NCBI GenBank assembly: GCA_028278145.1
Contig: JANQEV010000035.1
Location: 1-64,000 of the forward strand
Length of the DNA stretch: 64,000 nucleotides
Source of the DNA: Chromatiales bacterium
GTDB lineage: Bacteria; Pseudomonadota; Gammaproteobacteria; Chromatiales; Chromatiaceae
Direction: 5' to 3'
Below, in pieces: positions 7,603 through 17,922 of the stretch. Position 1 is the first letter of the stretch; every line of letters begins with the position of its first letter. Made by a program: the position numbers and the translations under genes. Under the pieces are notes generated by a model, which had not been told where the DNA came from, did not search any database, and worked only from the letters and a program-made list of their open reading frames with translations.

Positions 7603-10410
7603 TTAGTTTGTAGAGACAACCATGGGTATTTGTTCTTTATTCTCTAGCAGCTGCTCAAATTCTTCTGCAGGTACCGCTTTGGAGAACAAAAATCCTTGTG
7701 CATAATCGCATCCAATCTGAGTCAGTATTCTATGTTGCGCCAGGGTTTCTACTCCCTCTGCTATTACCTTGAAGCCAAGCTTATGGGCCATCAATACAAT
7801 AGCTTCTGACAACACCAGATCACTGGTATCCGATTCCAGATTCCTTACAAAGGACTGATCAAGTTTTAGATAATCGATGTCAAATTTTTTCAGATACGCC
7901 AGTGATGAGTAGCCAGTACCAAAATCATCAATTGCTACCTGAACTCCATCCTTACGTAAATGCGTCAGTTTTTCATTGATGTTGGATGTTAATTCCATCA
8001 CAACGCCTTCAGTAATCTCAATAACCAGTGCATTTCCTGCCAAGCCGAGTTTATCTAGATACTTCACCCAATCTTCGTGCTCATAACTCTCCTTCATAAA
8101 CTGCAGCGGAGACTTGTTAATGCTGATCTGAAATTCTGAATCATACTTTTCACGCCACTGTGTCAAACACTGCACCGACTCTTTAAACACCATATTGCCA
8201 ATCTCATGGATTATGCCGGTCTCTTCTGCAATAGATATAAAAATATCTGGACTGATATATCCATGTTGTGAATGCAACCAACGCAGCAGAGCTTCCGCCT
8301 TGACTATACGTCCGGAATCTAAATCTATGATTGGTTGGTAATGCACAGTGAACTCACCAAAAGCCAAGGCCCGATGCATATCATTTATTAAACTCATGCG
8401 TCGCTGTGCTTCTTCATGTAGATTCGGAGTATAATAGCTATAACGATTTCGTCCCTGCTGTTTAGCAGCAAACATGGCCTGATCAGCATTGCGCAATAAA
8501 TCTTCAGCTAGAGATGCATCATCAGGGTATATCGTGATGCCAATACTAGCTGTAACGTAAGAGTGATCCTCTCCTATCTGATATGGTTTACTTAGAGCAT
8601 CAATGATCTTTTGCGAAACCATATCTATTCCTGAAACATCAGTCAGCTCAGTTAAAATTGCTACAAATTCATCACCACCAAAGCGTGCTACTGTGTCTGA
8701 ACTGCGCACACAACTGGTGATACGTTGCGCGGCCTCAATCAACAGTTCATCTCCCATTGGGTGGCCAAACGTATCATTTACCTCCTTAAACCGATCAAGA
8801 TCAATAAATAACAGGGCCAGAAAGTCCCCTTCACGATCAGCAACTTTGAGTCCATGTTCCAACCTGTCATTAAACAGGCGTCTGTTGGGTAGTTTAGTAA
8901 GTGAATCAAAGTTGGCTTGAGTCCAGATCAGTGCATCTGCTTTTTTCTTTACACTAATATCGGAGAACAGAGATACACGACGATGTACTCTGCCAGCATC
9001 ATCAAAGATCGTATTGATGGTCAACCACTCGGCAAACTCTTCGCCATTCTTACGCCGGTTCCAAATCTCACCTTGCCAATGCCCGGTAGCATTCAGTGTC
9101 TGCCACATATCATGATAGAATTCACTGGTCTGCCGTCCAGATGACAATATACTCGGATTCCTACCTTTTACATCTTCCAGGGCATAGCCAGATACTTCAG
9201 TAAATGCTGGGTTGATGGCAACAATACGTTCCTGATCATCAGTTATCATCATCGCTTCACTGGAATTCTGGTACACCATAGCTGCCAGTTGCAAAGCCTC
9301 CTCGTTGCCACTGCGTTCAATTGCGATACCGACCAGATTTGCAGTCTGTTCCATTAAGGACAGCTCCTGATGGGAAGGACTACGGTCTTCACGGTGATAG
9401 ATAGCAAATGTTCCTAATACCTTTCCTGAGGCAGCAAATACCGGTTCGGCCCAACATGCACGTACACCAGTTTCTGCAGCAAGATTTCTGTATTCTTCCC
9501 ATAATGGGTTAGTCTGGATATCCTCAACTACTAGCCTCTCACCATTAAAAGCAGCAGCACCACAGGAAGTAGCCATTGGTCCTATTTGCATCCCGTCAAT
9601 TGCAGTAGTGTAAGAATCTGGCAGGCTAGGAGCCGCGCCTATAACCAAGCGTTTACCTTCATCATCCAATAACAGAATGCAACCAAGCATTTGGGAATTT
9701 ACGCGTTCAATGCCCAGCACTATTGCTTGCAGAATCCTCGCCAGTGGCGCCCCAGTAGCCAGCATCTCCAACACCTGGTTACGCGCACGATCCCGCTGCT
9801 GTGCCTGCCTGCGCTGAATACGTTCCACAAACATCTCTTGAATTATTCGACTGTAATGCAGAGTCGCGCTTATCAGCATTATCACAAACAACGGTACTAC
9901 CACTCCTAATGCCCAGGTAAACTGGGTATCAGTCTGAGAAAAACGATAGAGCAGTGGCAAAACCGCAAAAACCGAATAGAAAACAGCCGGACCGCGCTGA
10001 GCAGAAAGCATGGTTACCGCCCCGGCAGACATTCCAGCAATGAAAATAGTCAGAAACACCTGGTGGACCAGACTGTCCTGGACAAATAAAACATAGCCAC
10101 CAGCACCCCATAGCAATGAAGACAGAATTGTCCCCAGCTTAGCCCCGAAAACCCATGGCCCAACATCTTGAGGAGAAGGATTCACCTGACGAAAACGAAT
10201 ACTTAGGATCAAGCGCAGACTAACTACCATGAGTGCTGCAATATCCCACAGCACGATGATGTGGTGATCTATATAAGGCCAGAGTGTTATCGATAGTATT
10301 GCAGCATTCAGAAAAGTAGCGATAAACGCCAACGGTGCTGCATTATAGACAATCCGTACCTGATCAATACGGACCTGCGACATCAATGGGGTGTTTTCTT
10401 CAACTTGCAT
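7603..10410 (-). CDS. membrane-anchored GAF-PAS-GGDEF-EAL c-di-GMP signalling protein
   Basis: About 935 residues. The N-terminal 200 residues contain about six hydrophobic helices, a membrane sensor of MASE type that I cannot assign precisely. Next come a GAF domain (about 210-360), a PAS/PAC domain (about 370-490), GGDEF and EAL. The cyclase motif is intact (RFGGDEF near residue 578) with an RxxD inhibitory site (RSSD) five residues before it. The EAL motif (AEALLRW near 708) and DDFGTGYSS are also intact, so both making and breaking c-di-GMP are possible. The protein starts at a GTG-ATG pair and ATG 10410 is preferred; no good ribosome site is visible. It is a paralogue of the next gene downstream and lies beside the polysaccharide locus. 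Confidence 0.9.
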   Translation of the reverse strand: MQVEENTPLMSQVRIDQVRIVYNAAPLAFIATFLNAAILSITLWPYIDHHIIVLWDIAALMVVSLRLILSIRFRQVNPSPQDVGPWVFGAKLGTILSSLLWGAGGYVLFVQDSLVHQVFLTIFIAGMSAGAVTMLSAQRGPAVFYSVFAVLPLLYRFSQTDTQFTWALGVVVPLFVIMLISATLHYSRIIQEMFVERIQRRQAQQRDRARNQVLEMLATGAPLARILQAIVLGIERVNSQMLGCILLLDDEGKRLVIGAAPSLPDSYTTAIDGMQIGPMATSCGAAAFNGERLVVEDIQTNPLWEEYRNLAAETGVRACWAEPVFAASGKVLGTFAIYHREDRSPSHQELSLMEQTANLVGIAIERSGNEEALQLAAMVYQNSSEAMMITDDQERIVAINPAFTEVSGYALEDVKGRNPSILSSGRQTSEFYHDMWQTLNATGHWQGEIWNRRKNGEEFAEWLTINTIFDDAGRVHRRVSLFSDISVKKKADALIWTQANFDSLTKLPNRRLFNDRLEHGLKVADREGDFLALLFIDLDRFKEVNDTFGHPMGDELLIEAAQRITSCVRSSDTVARFGGDEFVAILTELTDVSGIDMVSQKIIDALSKPYQIGEDHSYVTASIGITIYPDDASLAEDLLRNADQAMFAAKQQGRNRYSYYTPNLHEEAQRRMSLINDMHRALAFGEFTVHYQPIIDLDSGRIVKAEALLRWLHSQHGYISPDIFISIAEETGIIHEIGNMVFKESVQCLTQWREKYDSEFQISINKSPLQFMKESYEHEDWVKYLDKLGLAGNALVIEITEGVVMELTSNINEKLTHLRKDGVQVAIDDFGTGYSSLAYLKKFDIDYLKLDQSFVRNLESDTSDLVLSEAIVLMAHKLGFKVIAEGVETLAQHRILTQIGCDYAQGFLFSKAVPAEEFEQLLENKEQIPMVVSTN

Positions 10411-11047
10411 CACACGGTATAGATAAACAAATCAATTTCACTTGCCCACAAACGGCGTGGAATTAATTTTTAGCCCAGTGCAGTTAATCACTACAACTGT
10501 CATACGTGTGAGCTATTGAATTAAAAACGCACAGCTTTCATGCCAACCATATTCTTAATATATTGGTCGAAAAATGCGGCGTTTTTGAGCAGCAACTCCA
10601 TGTTAATTCTGGATTCACACTGCTTAATTGAGTACTACGATGATGCCAGGGTATATAAGTAATGAATCATATACAACAGGCAAATTGAAAAAAGTACCTA
10701 TTCATCTAATTGATTTTGATAATAATTAGATTATCAGCTGATATTTTTATATTTATACACTAAAAATGCCATGCAATACGAAGTTAATTCACATCGATAC
10801 AATCGGAATACCTTACAATAAAAAAAGCTGCCTAAGACTCCAAAACATATACAACAAGGTTTAAGTAGCAGTAATCACAATATTGGATGTTGATCAGTGC
10901 TTCAAAATGTGACCGGGTAAGTCCTGATGCATCCTGAACTCTGATCGGTCCGACATGAAAACACTCACATGATTATTATTGGTGTTACCTGATTATTGCA
11001 TATGACTAGGTTAGTTGATCAGATCAACCAGAAGTTATAGAGATGAT
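10411..11047. other. 637-bp AT-rich gap at the edge of the polysaccharide locus
   Basis: No reading frame here looks like a gene on either strand. The stretch is AT-rich. Near its left end should lie the promoter of the GGDEF-EAL gene. Near its right end, 11014-11028, is an inverted repeat GTTGATC-A-GATCAAC just after the stop of the minus-strand glycosyltransferase gene, without a T run. A 10-bp palindrome ATCAGCTGAT lies near 10734. I see nothing else. Confidence 0.5.
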
Positions 11048-12274
11048 TTATTCGACCTTACTACACAAGCCGATCATTAAATCCTCAAAAGACCTTGCTA
11101 ACACCACACGATTGTATTTTTCAGAAACATACTTGCGCCCATTCTCACCCATTTTCTCTGTGAGCTTATGATCATGGTGTAATTTGGTAACTGCCTGCAT
11201 AAGTTCTGACGCTGACTCTGGCTCTATACTAATACCTGCTTCCGCTTGTTCTATTATTCCTTTAACCTCACCCTCTACACCTAAAATAACTGGGCACTGC
11301 ATCGCCATGCTTTCAAAAATCTTTGAAGGTATTACCGACTTAAACAGGTCAGATTTTTTTAACAATACCAAACTAGCATCTGTAATAGACCAAAGTGCCG
11401 GCATTTTATCCTTTGGCATTTGATGCACCATGACAACGTTATTCAGACTCAAATCATACTTCATACTCAAGAGCCGTTCCCGCTCTGCACCATCCCCGAC
11501 CATCAGGAAGACGATATCCTGGCTCTCACACTGCTCTGCAGCCTCAAGAATGGTTTCAAGGTGATGTGCCATGCCATGTGTGCCTACGTACGCTGCAACA
11601 AACTTTCCCTCTACCCCAAGTTCCTTGGCCAGAGCATGGCTTTTATCTTGTGGTTTATAAAAATCCAGACTCACACCATTGGTTACAACCTGGATCTTAT
11701 TTTCATCTATCCCTTTACCCACCATATAGGTTTTAAACGCATCCGTTACCGGCACAATCCTGTCTGCCTTGCGATATGCAAACATCTCCAGATATTCAAG
11801 AATTCTTATTACTTGTCTATTTGTAATCGCGCCCACTGTCAGGATAGATTCCGGCCACAGGTCACGAATCTCCAACACCCAAGGAACACGTTTTATCCTG
11901 CTGACAAAGTAACCTGCTAACCCATTAAAAAACTGAGGTGATGTAGAGATAACAACATCTGCTTTCCCAACAAATGGTGCCACAAATACAGCCATCAACA
12001 TGTAGAACACGTAATTCCAGGTTCTCTTTATAAACCCCTCATTAGCCGTGATATAGGTCCAGACCTTTATGGCCCTAATACCATCCTTTTCTTCAACCTG
12101 GAAAAGGCGATTTCTGTATCCTGGATATGCCTTACCCATAGGATGATGCGGAACACAGCTAATCACAGTCACATCATGTCCTTGCTGCAGCCACTCTCTG
12201 CAGTGCTCATAGGTACGCGTTGCTGGCGCATTAACCTCTGGTGGGAAATAGTGAGAAAGAAACAGAATGCGCAT
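11048..12274 (-). CDS. glycosyltransferase family 4, WbuB/WcaI-like
   Basis: This 408-residue cytoplasmic or membrane-associated sugar transferase has a GT-B fold. The N terminus MRILFLSHYFPPEVNAPATR is typical of family 4 enzymes of the WbuB/WcaI type. The C-terminal half has a nucleotide-sugar site around YVGTHGMAHHLETIL and the FKSVIPSKIFESMA region where the family carries its conserved Glu. It probably adds one sugar to a lipid-linked repeat unit, but donor and acceptor cannot be read from sequence. Its ATG overlaps the stop of the heparinase-like gene by one base (TAATG), so the two are co-translated. It is the last gene of the polysaccharide locus on this strand. Confidence 0.88.
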   Translation of the reverse strand: MRILFLSHYFPPEVNAPATRTYEHCREWLQQGHDVTVISCVPHHPMGKAYPGYRNRLFQVEEKDGIRAIKVWTYITANEGFIKRTWNYVFYMLMAVFVAPFVGKADVVISTSPQFFNGLAGYFVSRIKRVPWVLEIRDLWPESILTVGAITNRQVIRILEYLEMFAYRKADRIVPVTDAFKTYMVGKGIDENKIQVVTNGVSLDFYKPQDKSHALAKELGVEGKFVAAYVGTHGMAHHLETILEAAEQCESQDIVFLMVGDGAERERLLSMKYDLSLNNVVMVHQMPKDKMPALWSITDASLVLLKKSDLFKSVIPSKIFESMAMQCPVILGVEGEVKGIIEQAEAGISIEPESASELMQAVTKLHHDHKLTEKMGENGRKYVSEKYNRVVLARSFEDLMIGLCSKVE

Positions 12275-13986
12275 TAGTTTGCTTTTTCTATGCTATATGA
12301 AAGGCTGACCGGTAAAGCAGCTTCTGTAGTCATAATCATGACTTGGTTTTTTTGTTTGATGCCAAACTCAGGACAGTACCAATCCTGTCCAAGTATGGTA
12401 GAAATCGTCTTGTCGCCATCTGTTTCAATCACCAACCTGGCAATGGTCACCTGCTCTCTAAGCAGATTCCAGCAACCCCCACCATTATCTTCTAATGTAA
12501 TATCAGGATGAAAATGCAGATATGAATCTATCCTGTGAACACCTTTACCTAGTACTTTATCGTGCACCTCAATAGCTGCACCACCATGGTTAAGATGGCA
12601 AACAATCTTGCGTTTGTGTGCAATTTTATCAGACACTTGAGGAAACCCCTGATAACCTCCAGAAAACACAATTTGGTTATCTGATCTGCGGACTATCTCC
12701 GCCTGGAGCTTGTTAGCCCTACGCGCGACCCGAAACTCACCCCAAATCTCTGACTGCTCCTTACCATCCACAGAGATAGTATTGTGCGCAGCCGTACTCC
12801 GCACATAATCTCGCATCTCACCAGCCTGATATTCATATACTCCGGAATCCACAATCACCGGTTCATCATCCCAAATTAATTCAAAGCTGAGAAAATCACA
12901 GTGGGTGTGTCCAGGCTGATAATCTGGACCAATATCGCCGCAATCGATTAGCAGCATATCATCATCATGCCGATACCCGTAGATACCACTGCTGGGTTCA
13001 TTAACTAACTCTACTCCACCAGAATACTCTGGGGGAGTAATATCGATAAACTTCCCAGCATATACATAAAGCTCATCAATGGACGGGGATGCGCCTTGAA
13101 CTGAATCATTAAATAGTGGGATGGTGCCATCCGGCAAGGTAATGCGATGTAAGAATGCCAAACCACGTACAATCACCTCTTCCAGCGCTGCTTCTGTCTC
13201 ATTTCCAAGAACACCGGAGTTACTCCTACTCAAGTTAAATAAATCCAACATGTTTTCTAGCATCAGCGCATGATAGTGAGGAGAACGCTCATAGTGGCCA
13301 CCATCATCAAGAAACTGTTCTGACAACTGCTCCAACAGGAGACGCTTACCCCTTGTCAGCCACCGTTCAGCATCCTTACCTTGAAAAAACACGCCGGCAA
13401 ACAACCAGGCCTTAATGTTCTCAAAATAATGATTCGCCAGAATATGTCGCTCATCGTTCTTTTCTAACCAGAGAGTCTGCTCATACAAGCTATCTAGCCA
13501 ATGGATAGGTAGTCGTCTGGGTGATGCATCACTCAACATAAACGCTACCCAGTTCACAATACGCAAACTTACGGTATAAGGTTCCCATGCCGGCTGACTG
13601 CCCTGAGGATTACGCTTGATCCAGTCATCCACTAAAAACCGCTTGTTGTCATCTGAGCGGTAGATATCTCGAAGTTGATCAAAATAGTGCAGGTGATAGA
13701 GCCAGAGTCGTGACTTACCTGATGGATTCCAGTTTATATACTCATTATCAAACTCAACGGTTTGGTTAAGACAGGTGAAGGTGTGCTCTGATTGCTGGAA
13801 GGTAGAGACAGGCAACAGTGGCTGTAGGTATCGTTCTTCGCGTACTCTGGCTTCGGCACTTGGTTTGACAGTTCTGGGAGGAAGCTGCCGACGTAGCATA
13901 TAAAAAACAATCTGCACAGGTTTTAAATGACGCAATGTACGAAATAATCGTCCAATATGCTGAAGCAATTCCGCTAATCTAGGCAT
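12274..13986 (-). CDS. heparinase II/III family protein (alginate lyase-like)
   Basis: 570 residues. The N-terminal part (about 60-330) has the helical (alpha/alpha) toroid pattern of alginate lyase/heparinase II/III proteins, with HILANHYFENIKAWLFAG and DGGHYERSPHYHALM segments. The C-terminal beta-sandwich has the characteristic HTHCDFLSFEL and AAHNTISVDGKEQSE motifs with conserved His residues. Such proteins cleave uronic-acid polysaccharides by beta-elimination and often sit in capsule or O-antigen loci. No signal peptide is visible, which is usual for this subgroup and leaves open whether it acts in the cytoplasm. No clear ribosome site precedes the ATG. It is co-translated with the downstream glycosyltransferase. 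Confidence 0.85.
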   Translation of the reverse strand: MPRLAELLQHIGRLFRTLRHLKPVQIVFYMLRRQLPPRTVKPSAEARVREERYLQPLLPVSTFQQSEHTFTCLNQTVEFDNEYINWNPSGKSRLWLYHLHYFDQLRDIYRSDDNKRFLVDDWIKRNPQGSQPAWEPYTVSLRIVNWVAFMLSDASPRRLPIHWLDSLYEQTLWLEKNDERHILANHYFENIKAWLFAGVFFQGKDAERWLTRGKRLLLEQLSEQFLDDGGHYERSPHYHALMLENMLDLFNLSRSNSGVLGNETEAALEEVIVRGLAFLHRITLPDGTIPLFNDSVQGASPSIDELYVYAGKFIDITPPEYSGGVELVNEPSSGIYGYRHDDDMLLIDCGDIGPDYQPGHTHCDFLSFELIWDDEPVIVDSGVYEYQAGEMRDYVRSTAAHNTISVDGKEQSEIWGEFRVARRANKLQAEIVRRSDNQIVFSGGYQGFPQVSDKIAHKRKIVCHLNHGGAAIEVHDKVLGKGVHRIDSYLHFHPDITLEDNGGGCWNLLREQVTIARLVIETDGDKTISTILGQDWYCPEFGIKQKNQVMIMTTEAALPVSLSYSIEKAN

Positions 13987-14321
13987 TTATTTTAAAAACA
14001 AAATAGAAACAGACATTCTAAACCTCGACCATTTCATAAATTCGTGAAGGTAACGAAACACAATTTGTGTAAGTCGTAACAAATATCCTTACTGAGCTAT
14101 TATTTCTATGACACAATTACTCTGAATTCCCTCTCTGTTTTAATACTACTAATCAAACCTCAGAAACAGTAAACAATCGTACAACTTCAAATAATACAAT
14201 CACATAACTACAATAAATAATTCTTTTCTGTTTAACCGAATATTACCAAGTTAAGCATTTAATATCACCGAAGCCAGTGTTCGTATCTTATTTGTGACCA
14301 AGGGCTCAAAAAGCAAACTCG
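13987..14321. other. 335-bp AT-rich gap inside the polysaccharide locus
   Basis: No gene is visible in either direction. The stretch is very AT-rich and probably holds the promoter for the heparinase-like gene to its left. I found no convincing terminator or palindrome. Confidence 0.4.
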
Positions 14322-15338
14322 CTAGGAATTAGACTCAGAAGCTATTAAACAACTCTCTAGAAAAAGTTGTTTCTGGTTTTCAATCGTGTAATTGGCACTT
14401 TTCTCTAGCGCCCCCCTTCTAAGCTTGTTCGCATAGGTTAAATCCTGTGTAAGAGTAAGCATCGCCTGATATAGCGCCTCCTGTGACCGTGGTTCGATCA
14501 GGATTGCGCTGCTTTCATCTACAATCTCTGGTATAGCCTTCCATCTTGTTGTAATCACAGGTGTGGCAGTCATCAAAGACTCAATAATTACACCAGGATA
14601 ACCCTCACCAAAATAGTACGTTGGCAAGACCATTACATCGGCCTTTATTAAAACATTACAGACCTGATCAGGTTCCAAAACACCGTGATAGCTGGCGCCA
14701 TGCTGATTTAGTTGATCTGCACTAATTCCATCATACAGTGGTCCATAGTAGTCAAGTTGCACTTCAGGATAAGAACTCCTTAAACTGGCAAAACTATCCA
14801 GCAGTTCAAACACCCCTTTATCCCTTTTGATCTGACCTATATAGACAAACCGTTTGACCGGGTTACTCTTAGGCCGCACTTCAGGAATTCCCGGTCTCGC
14901 GGTTGGAAACCATGAGGCATGCCTACAGATACGTTCAGCCTCGCGTAATTGTGAGTGTGTCTGACAAAGAACTGCTGCAGCACCTTTATAGAAGAGCCGC
15001 AACAAACCCGTCTTTACCCAACCGAGATCAGATATACATTGCCCACCGAACCGACGAATTATGTATGGCTTACCAAGCAAAAAACATAGCACACGAGCTG
15101 GGATACTAATATAAACTAGAGATCCAATTGCAATATGAAAAGTCACCACATCAGATTTCTTTATCACCCGGACAGTCTCAGCAAGCAGGTTGGGAATTGG
15201 TAAAACCGACTTGTAATTGCTTAAATTAACTACCAGCGGATTAGTACCATCACGTTCAAGTGCGTTTATCAGTTCCAAGAACGAAACTGTGGTACCTCCA
15301 ATGGGGGGAGGAAGAGACCCGAATAGACTAATTTTCAT
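14322..15338 (-). CDS. glycosyltransferase family 4
   Basis: A 338-residue GT-B enzyme. It begins MKISLFGSLPPPIGGTTVSF, the usual family 4 glycine-rich start. The C-terminal half has RFVYIGQIKRDKGVFELLD and the E-x7-E donor-site motif in FGEGYPGVIIESLMTATPVI near residue 245. It should add a sugar to a growing polysaccharide unit, with unknown specificity. It lies 70 bp downstream of another family 4 gene on the same strand and is followed by an AT-rich gap. A weak ribosome site (GGGTTAG) precedes the ATG. Confidence 0.9.
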   Translation of the reverse strand: MKISLFGSLPPPIGGTTVSFLELINALERDGTNPLVVNLSNYKSVLPIPNLLAETVRVIKKSDVVTFHIAIGSLVYISIPARVLCFLLGKPYIIRRFGGQCISDLGWVKTGLLRLFYKGAAAVLCQTHSQLREAERICRHASWFPTARPGIPEVRPKSNPVKRFVYIGQIKRDKGVFELLDSFASLRSSYPEVQLDYYGPLYDGISADQLNQHGASYHGVLEPDQVCNVLIKADVMVLPTYYFGEGYPGVIIESLMTATPVITTRWKAIPEIVDESSAILIEPRSQEALYQAMLTLTQDLTYANKLRRGALEKSANYTIENQKQLFLESCLIASESNS

Positions 15339-15408
15339 CTAACCCATACCAATTTGATCTGCAGTTTCAGTTCATCCATATACATCGTACATAGGCCATC
15401 AACCAATC

Positions 15409-16542
15409 CTACTTTTTATGCATAATGCACTCAAACAGTGTCTGGTATTTTTCTACCATCCTGGGCATTGCATACTCCTTCTCAACTAGCTCCTTACCAG
15501 CCATTCCCATCTCATCAAGCCTCTTAGCGGGGAGTGATATAAGACTCTCCAGTTGCTCAGCAAGTTGTTCACAATTATCCGAAGCAAACAGATGACCGGT
15601 AACACCTTCTTTCACAAGTAGTCTATTATCAACTATGTCAGAAGCGACTACAGGCCGCTGTGCTGCCATCGCCTCCATCACAACATTTGGAAACCCCTCC
15701 CAGAGCGATGGAAGTACCACAATGTCAGAAATAAAATAAAGCTCCGGCATCTCAGTTCGCTGACCTGCAAATATCACGCTGGCCTGGCAATTCAAACGCG
15801 CCAATTCATCCTCTAATCGACTCTTGATACTTTTATCAATCGCCTCACCCACTAGTAGCAGGCGTACCTTTTCATGAAATTTACGGATCTGGCAAAAAGC
15901 CTTAACCAAGCAGATATGGTTTTTCTGCTCCTGTATCCGCCCAGGCAGCATGATAACCTGCTCACCTTCTGTTAACGCGAACTCATTGCGCAGGCGTTTC
16001 ACGGTTTCCGGATCAGGGTTATTAAAGCTGTCTACATCGATTCCATTGTAGATGATGTGAATCTTTTCCTCGGGGACACCGAGTCTGCTGTGCAACAATT
16101 CTCGGGTAACAGTGGCATTGACTACGACGGCACTGCCCCATCCTTTAAGCAGGCGCTCAATGAACATACGCATCCACGAATGCACTATATTAATATTCCG
16201 CTCAGAGGTAATGATCTTTTTGACACCGGCAATACGCCCAGCCAATCGAGCCCACATGTTTGGTGTATTCAGATAAGAGAGCAAGATATCAGGCCTCTCT
16301 CTATGAAAAAACCTAGCCAACCGAAATAGGAAGCCAATATCGAACTTGCCGTGCTTGGGAATACACTCAACACGCACCCCAGCCTCGTCCAGAACAGGCT
16401 TGAAATGTGGTATGTCGTGATAAGTCAACACAACTGGATCATAACGATTCCTATCCACTGATGAGGCAAGCCCAACAATCTGTCTCTGAGCACCTCCACT
16501 GTTTAAGGAATCGATAAACAGTATAATTTTTTTTCTAGTCAC
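15409..16542 (-). CDS. glycosyltransferase family 4
   Basis: A family 4 GT-B enzyme of about 377 residues with the N-terminal motif IILFIDSLNSGGAQRQIVGLA, the donor-site loop LPGRIQEQKNHICLVKAF and an intact E-x7-E motif in SLWEGFPNVVMEAMAAQ. I prefer the GTG start at 16542, which overlaps the stop of the upstream PaaK-like gene by 8 bp and begins just before the conserved motif. The longer frame from ATG 16602 would add 20 residues unlike the family and overlap the upstream gene by 68 bp. It probably adds one sugar of the repeat unit; the substrate is unknown. Confidence 0.9.
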   Translation of the reverse strand: MTRKKIILFIDSLNSGGAQRQIVGLASSVDRNRYDPVVLTYHDIPHFKPVLDEAGVRVECIPKHGKFDIGFLFRLARFFHRERPDILLSYLNTPNMWARLAGRIAGVKKIITSERNINIVHSWMRMFIERLLKGWGSAVVVNATVTRELLHSRLGVPEEKIHIIYNGIDVDSFNNPDPETVKRLRNEFALTEGEQVIMLPGRIQEQKNHICLVKAFCQIRKFHEKVRLLLVGEAIDKSIKSRLEDELARLNCQASVIFAGQRTEMPELYFISDIVVLPSLWEGFPNVVMEAMAAQRPVVASDIVDNRLLVKEGVTGHLFASDNCEQLAEQLESLISLPAKRLDEMGMAGKELVEKEYAMPRMVEKYQTLFECIMHKK

Positions 16543-17893
16543 GACTGTCGACCCTGGAAATGGTGTAGAGGTATTTCCCGGTCGCCGTTTTAGGGATATC
16601 ATCGACGACGTCGAAAGTCACTTCGCAGGTTTCGCCCATCACTTGTTTAATCAGACGGTGTGCCTCATCCGCATGCGCCCATTCTGTAATGAGCGAACCT
16701 GGTTTCAAGACCAGTCCTACCCTTACCCGGTCGATCGTCTCCTGGACCGCCTGAAATTTAATGATACTGCCATCGTTGGTCATGACGCCGAGAAGATGGA
16801 TAAAGAACTCCGGGGATACAATACCGCCATCAGCGGTTCTAAACGAACTGCTGCTACGACCGACAATCCGTTCGAGCAGTGGATAGGGTCGGCCACAGGG
16901 GCAACTGGCAGCACCCCTCACCGCCCGGTCGCCGATTCGATACCGGATCAATGGCATGGAATAATTAACCAGGTTTGTTACCAGGATCTCACCTTCCTCA
17001 CCCTCCGCAACTTCATTCATATATTCATCTACTACTTCAATATAGGTCGTCTCACCAAAAATATGCAGCCCGTTATGCTGCTCGCATTCCCCCGCCATAC
17101 TACCTGCTTCACGACTACCGTATCGGTCGAAAACGCTGGCACCAAAAACTCGGCTTACCTGCTCTCTCATATGTGGGAAAAGAGTACCGGCAGAACTGAT
17201 GATGGAAGTCGCTGCATTCACCCGGAGACCATTTTCCTCGATAAACTTTGAAAACTCGTAGAGTATTTCGGCATACCCTTCTAATACATAAGGCCCTGAC
17301 CGATTGATCAGTTCTAGGTAATCGTTCATCCTTTCCGAGGAAAACTGGAATGCATTCAGCGTGATTCGGTTTTCTATAAAATCAGACAATTTCTGTTTCA
17401 GACCGTAACCGCCTTTAACCAGATCGCGCTCGGCACCCCACAGTTTAACCAACAGGTCTTCCGTGTCTCGTCCCGCCCAGGAGTAAAATAGAATCGTGGA
17501 CGCCAACGCGTCGGTTTTATAAACCTTGTCCTGCATAAAGGTTATCGGCTGCCCTGTAGACCCTCCAGTTGAATTTTTCAGGCTACCCCGGCCACACTCC
17601 ACAAAAAGTTCGTCCTTACGGTTAATGACATCGCTTTTTTCCAGTACTGGGAATTGTCTGATCACGTTTCTGGGTGAAGAAGCAAGTTCCACATCAGAAA
17701 CAGCTAGACCTCTGTCTCGGTAAAACGGAATGTTTTCCAACGCATAACACAGTAAGTCGCTCAGGCGTTCATCAAGCCGATGCTCATAGTCCTCATGACT
17801 CGACCACTGCTGGCTGGAAAAATACTGGTACCTGTCCAAGACAGGCATGCGTTTTTTTATCCAGAATAATTTTTGGAGTAGGTAATGAATCAT
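16535..17893 (-). CDS. PaaK/CapK-like adenylate-forming enzyme
   Basis: 452 residues with the P-loop-like ATP motif STGGSTGQPITF near residue 107, characteristic of the phenylacetate-CoA ligase/CapK branch of adenylate-forming enzymes. FDRYGSREAG near residue 238 and a C-terminal lysine loop (PKTATGKYLY) complete the pattern. CapK-type members are common in capsule loci, where they are thought to activate an acyl group for polysaccharide modification. That role is inferred from context; nothing here supports phenylacetate catabolism. It lies 29 bp after the polymerase gene and overlaps the next glycosyltransferase, so it is inside the same transcript. Confidence 0.82.
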   Translation of the reverse strand: MIHYLLQKLFWIKKRMPVLDRYQYFSSQQWSSHEDYEHRLDERLSDLLCYALENIPFYRDRGLAVSDVELASSPRNVIRQFPVLEKSDVINRKDELFVECGRGSLKNSTGGSTGQPITFMQDKVYKTDALASTILFYSWAGRDTEDLLVKLWGAERDLVKGGYGLKQKLSDFIENRITLNAFQFSSERMNDYLELINRSGPYVLEGYAEILYEFSKFIEENGLRVNAATSIISSAGTLFPHMREQVSRVFGASVFDRYGSREAGSMAGECEQHNGLHIFGETTYIEVVDEYMNEVAEGEEGEILVTNLVNYSMPLIRYRIGDRAVRGAASCPCGRPYPLLERIVGRSSSSFRTADGGIVSPEFFIHLLGVMTNDGSIIKFQAVQETIDRVRVGLVLKPGSLITEWAHADEAHRLIKQVMGETCEVTFDVVDDIPKTATGKYLYTISRVDSRD

Positions 17894-17922
17894 TTATGTC
17901 ACGATTATTGTATCAGTTGTAC

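Noticed and set aside
16535-17893. True phenylacetate-CoA ligase for aromatic degradation
   Set aside because: No other paa genes are present and the gene is embedded in a polysaccharide locus, so the CapK-like reading is preferred.
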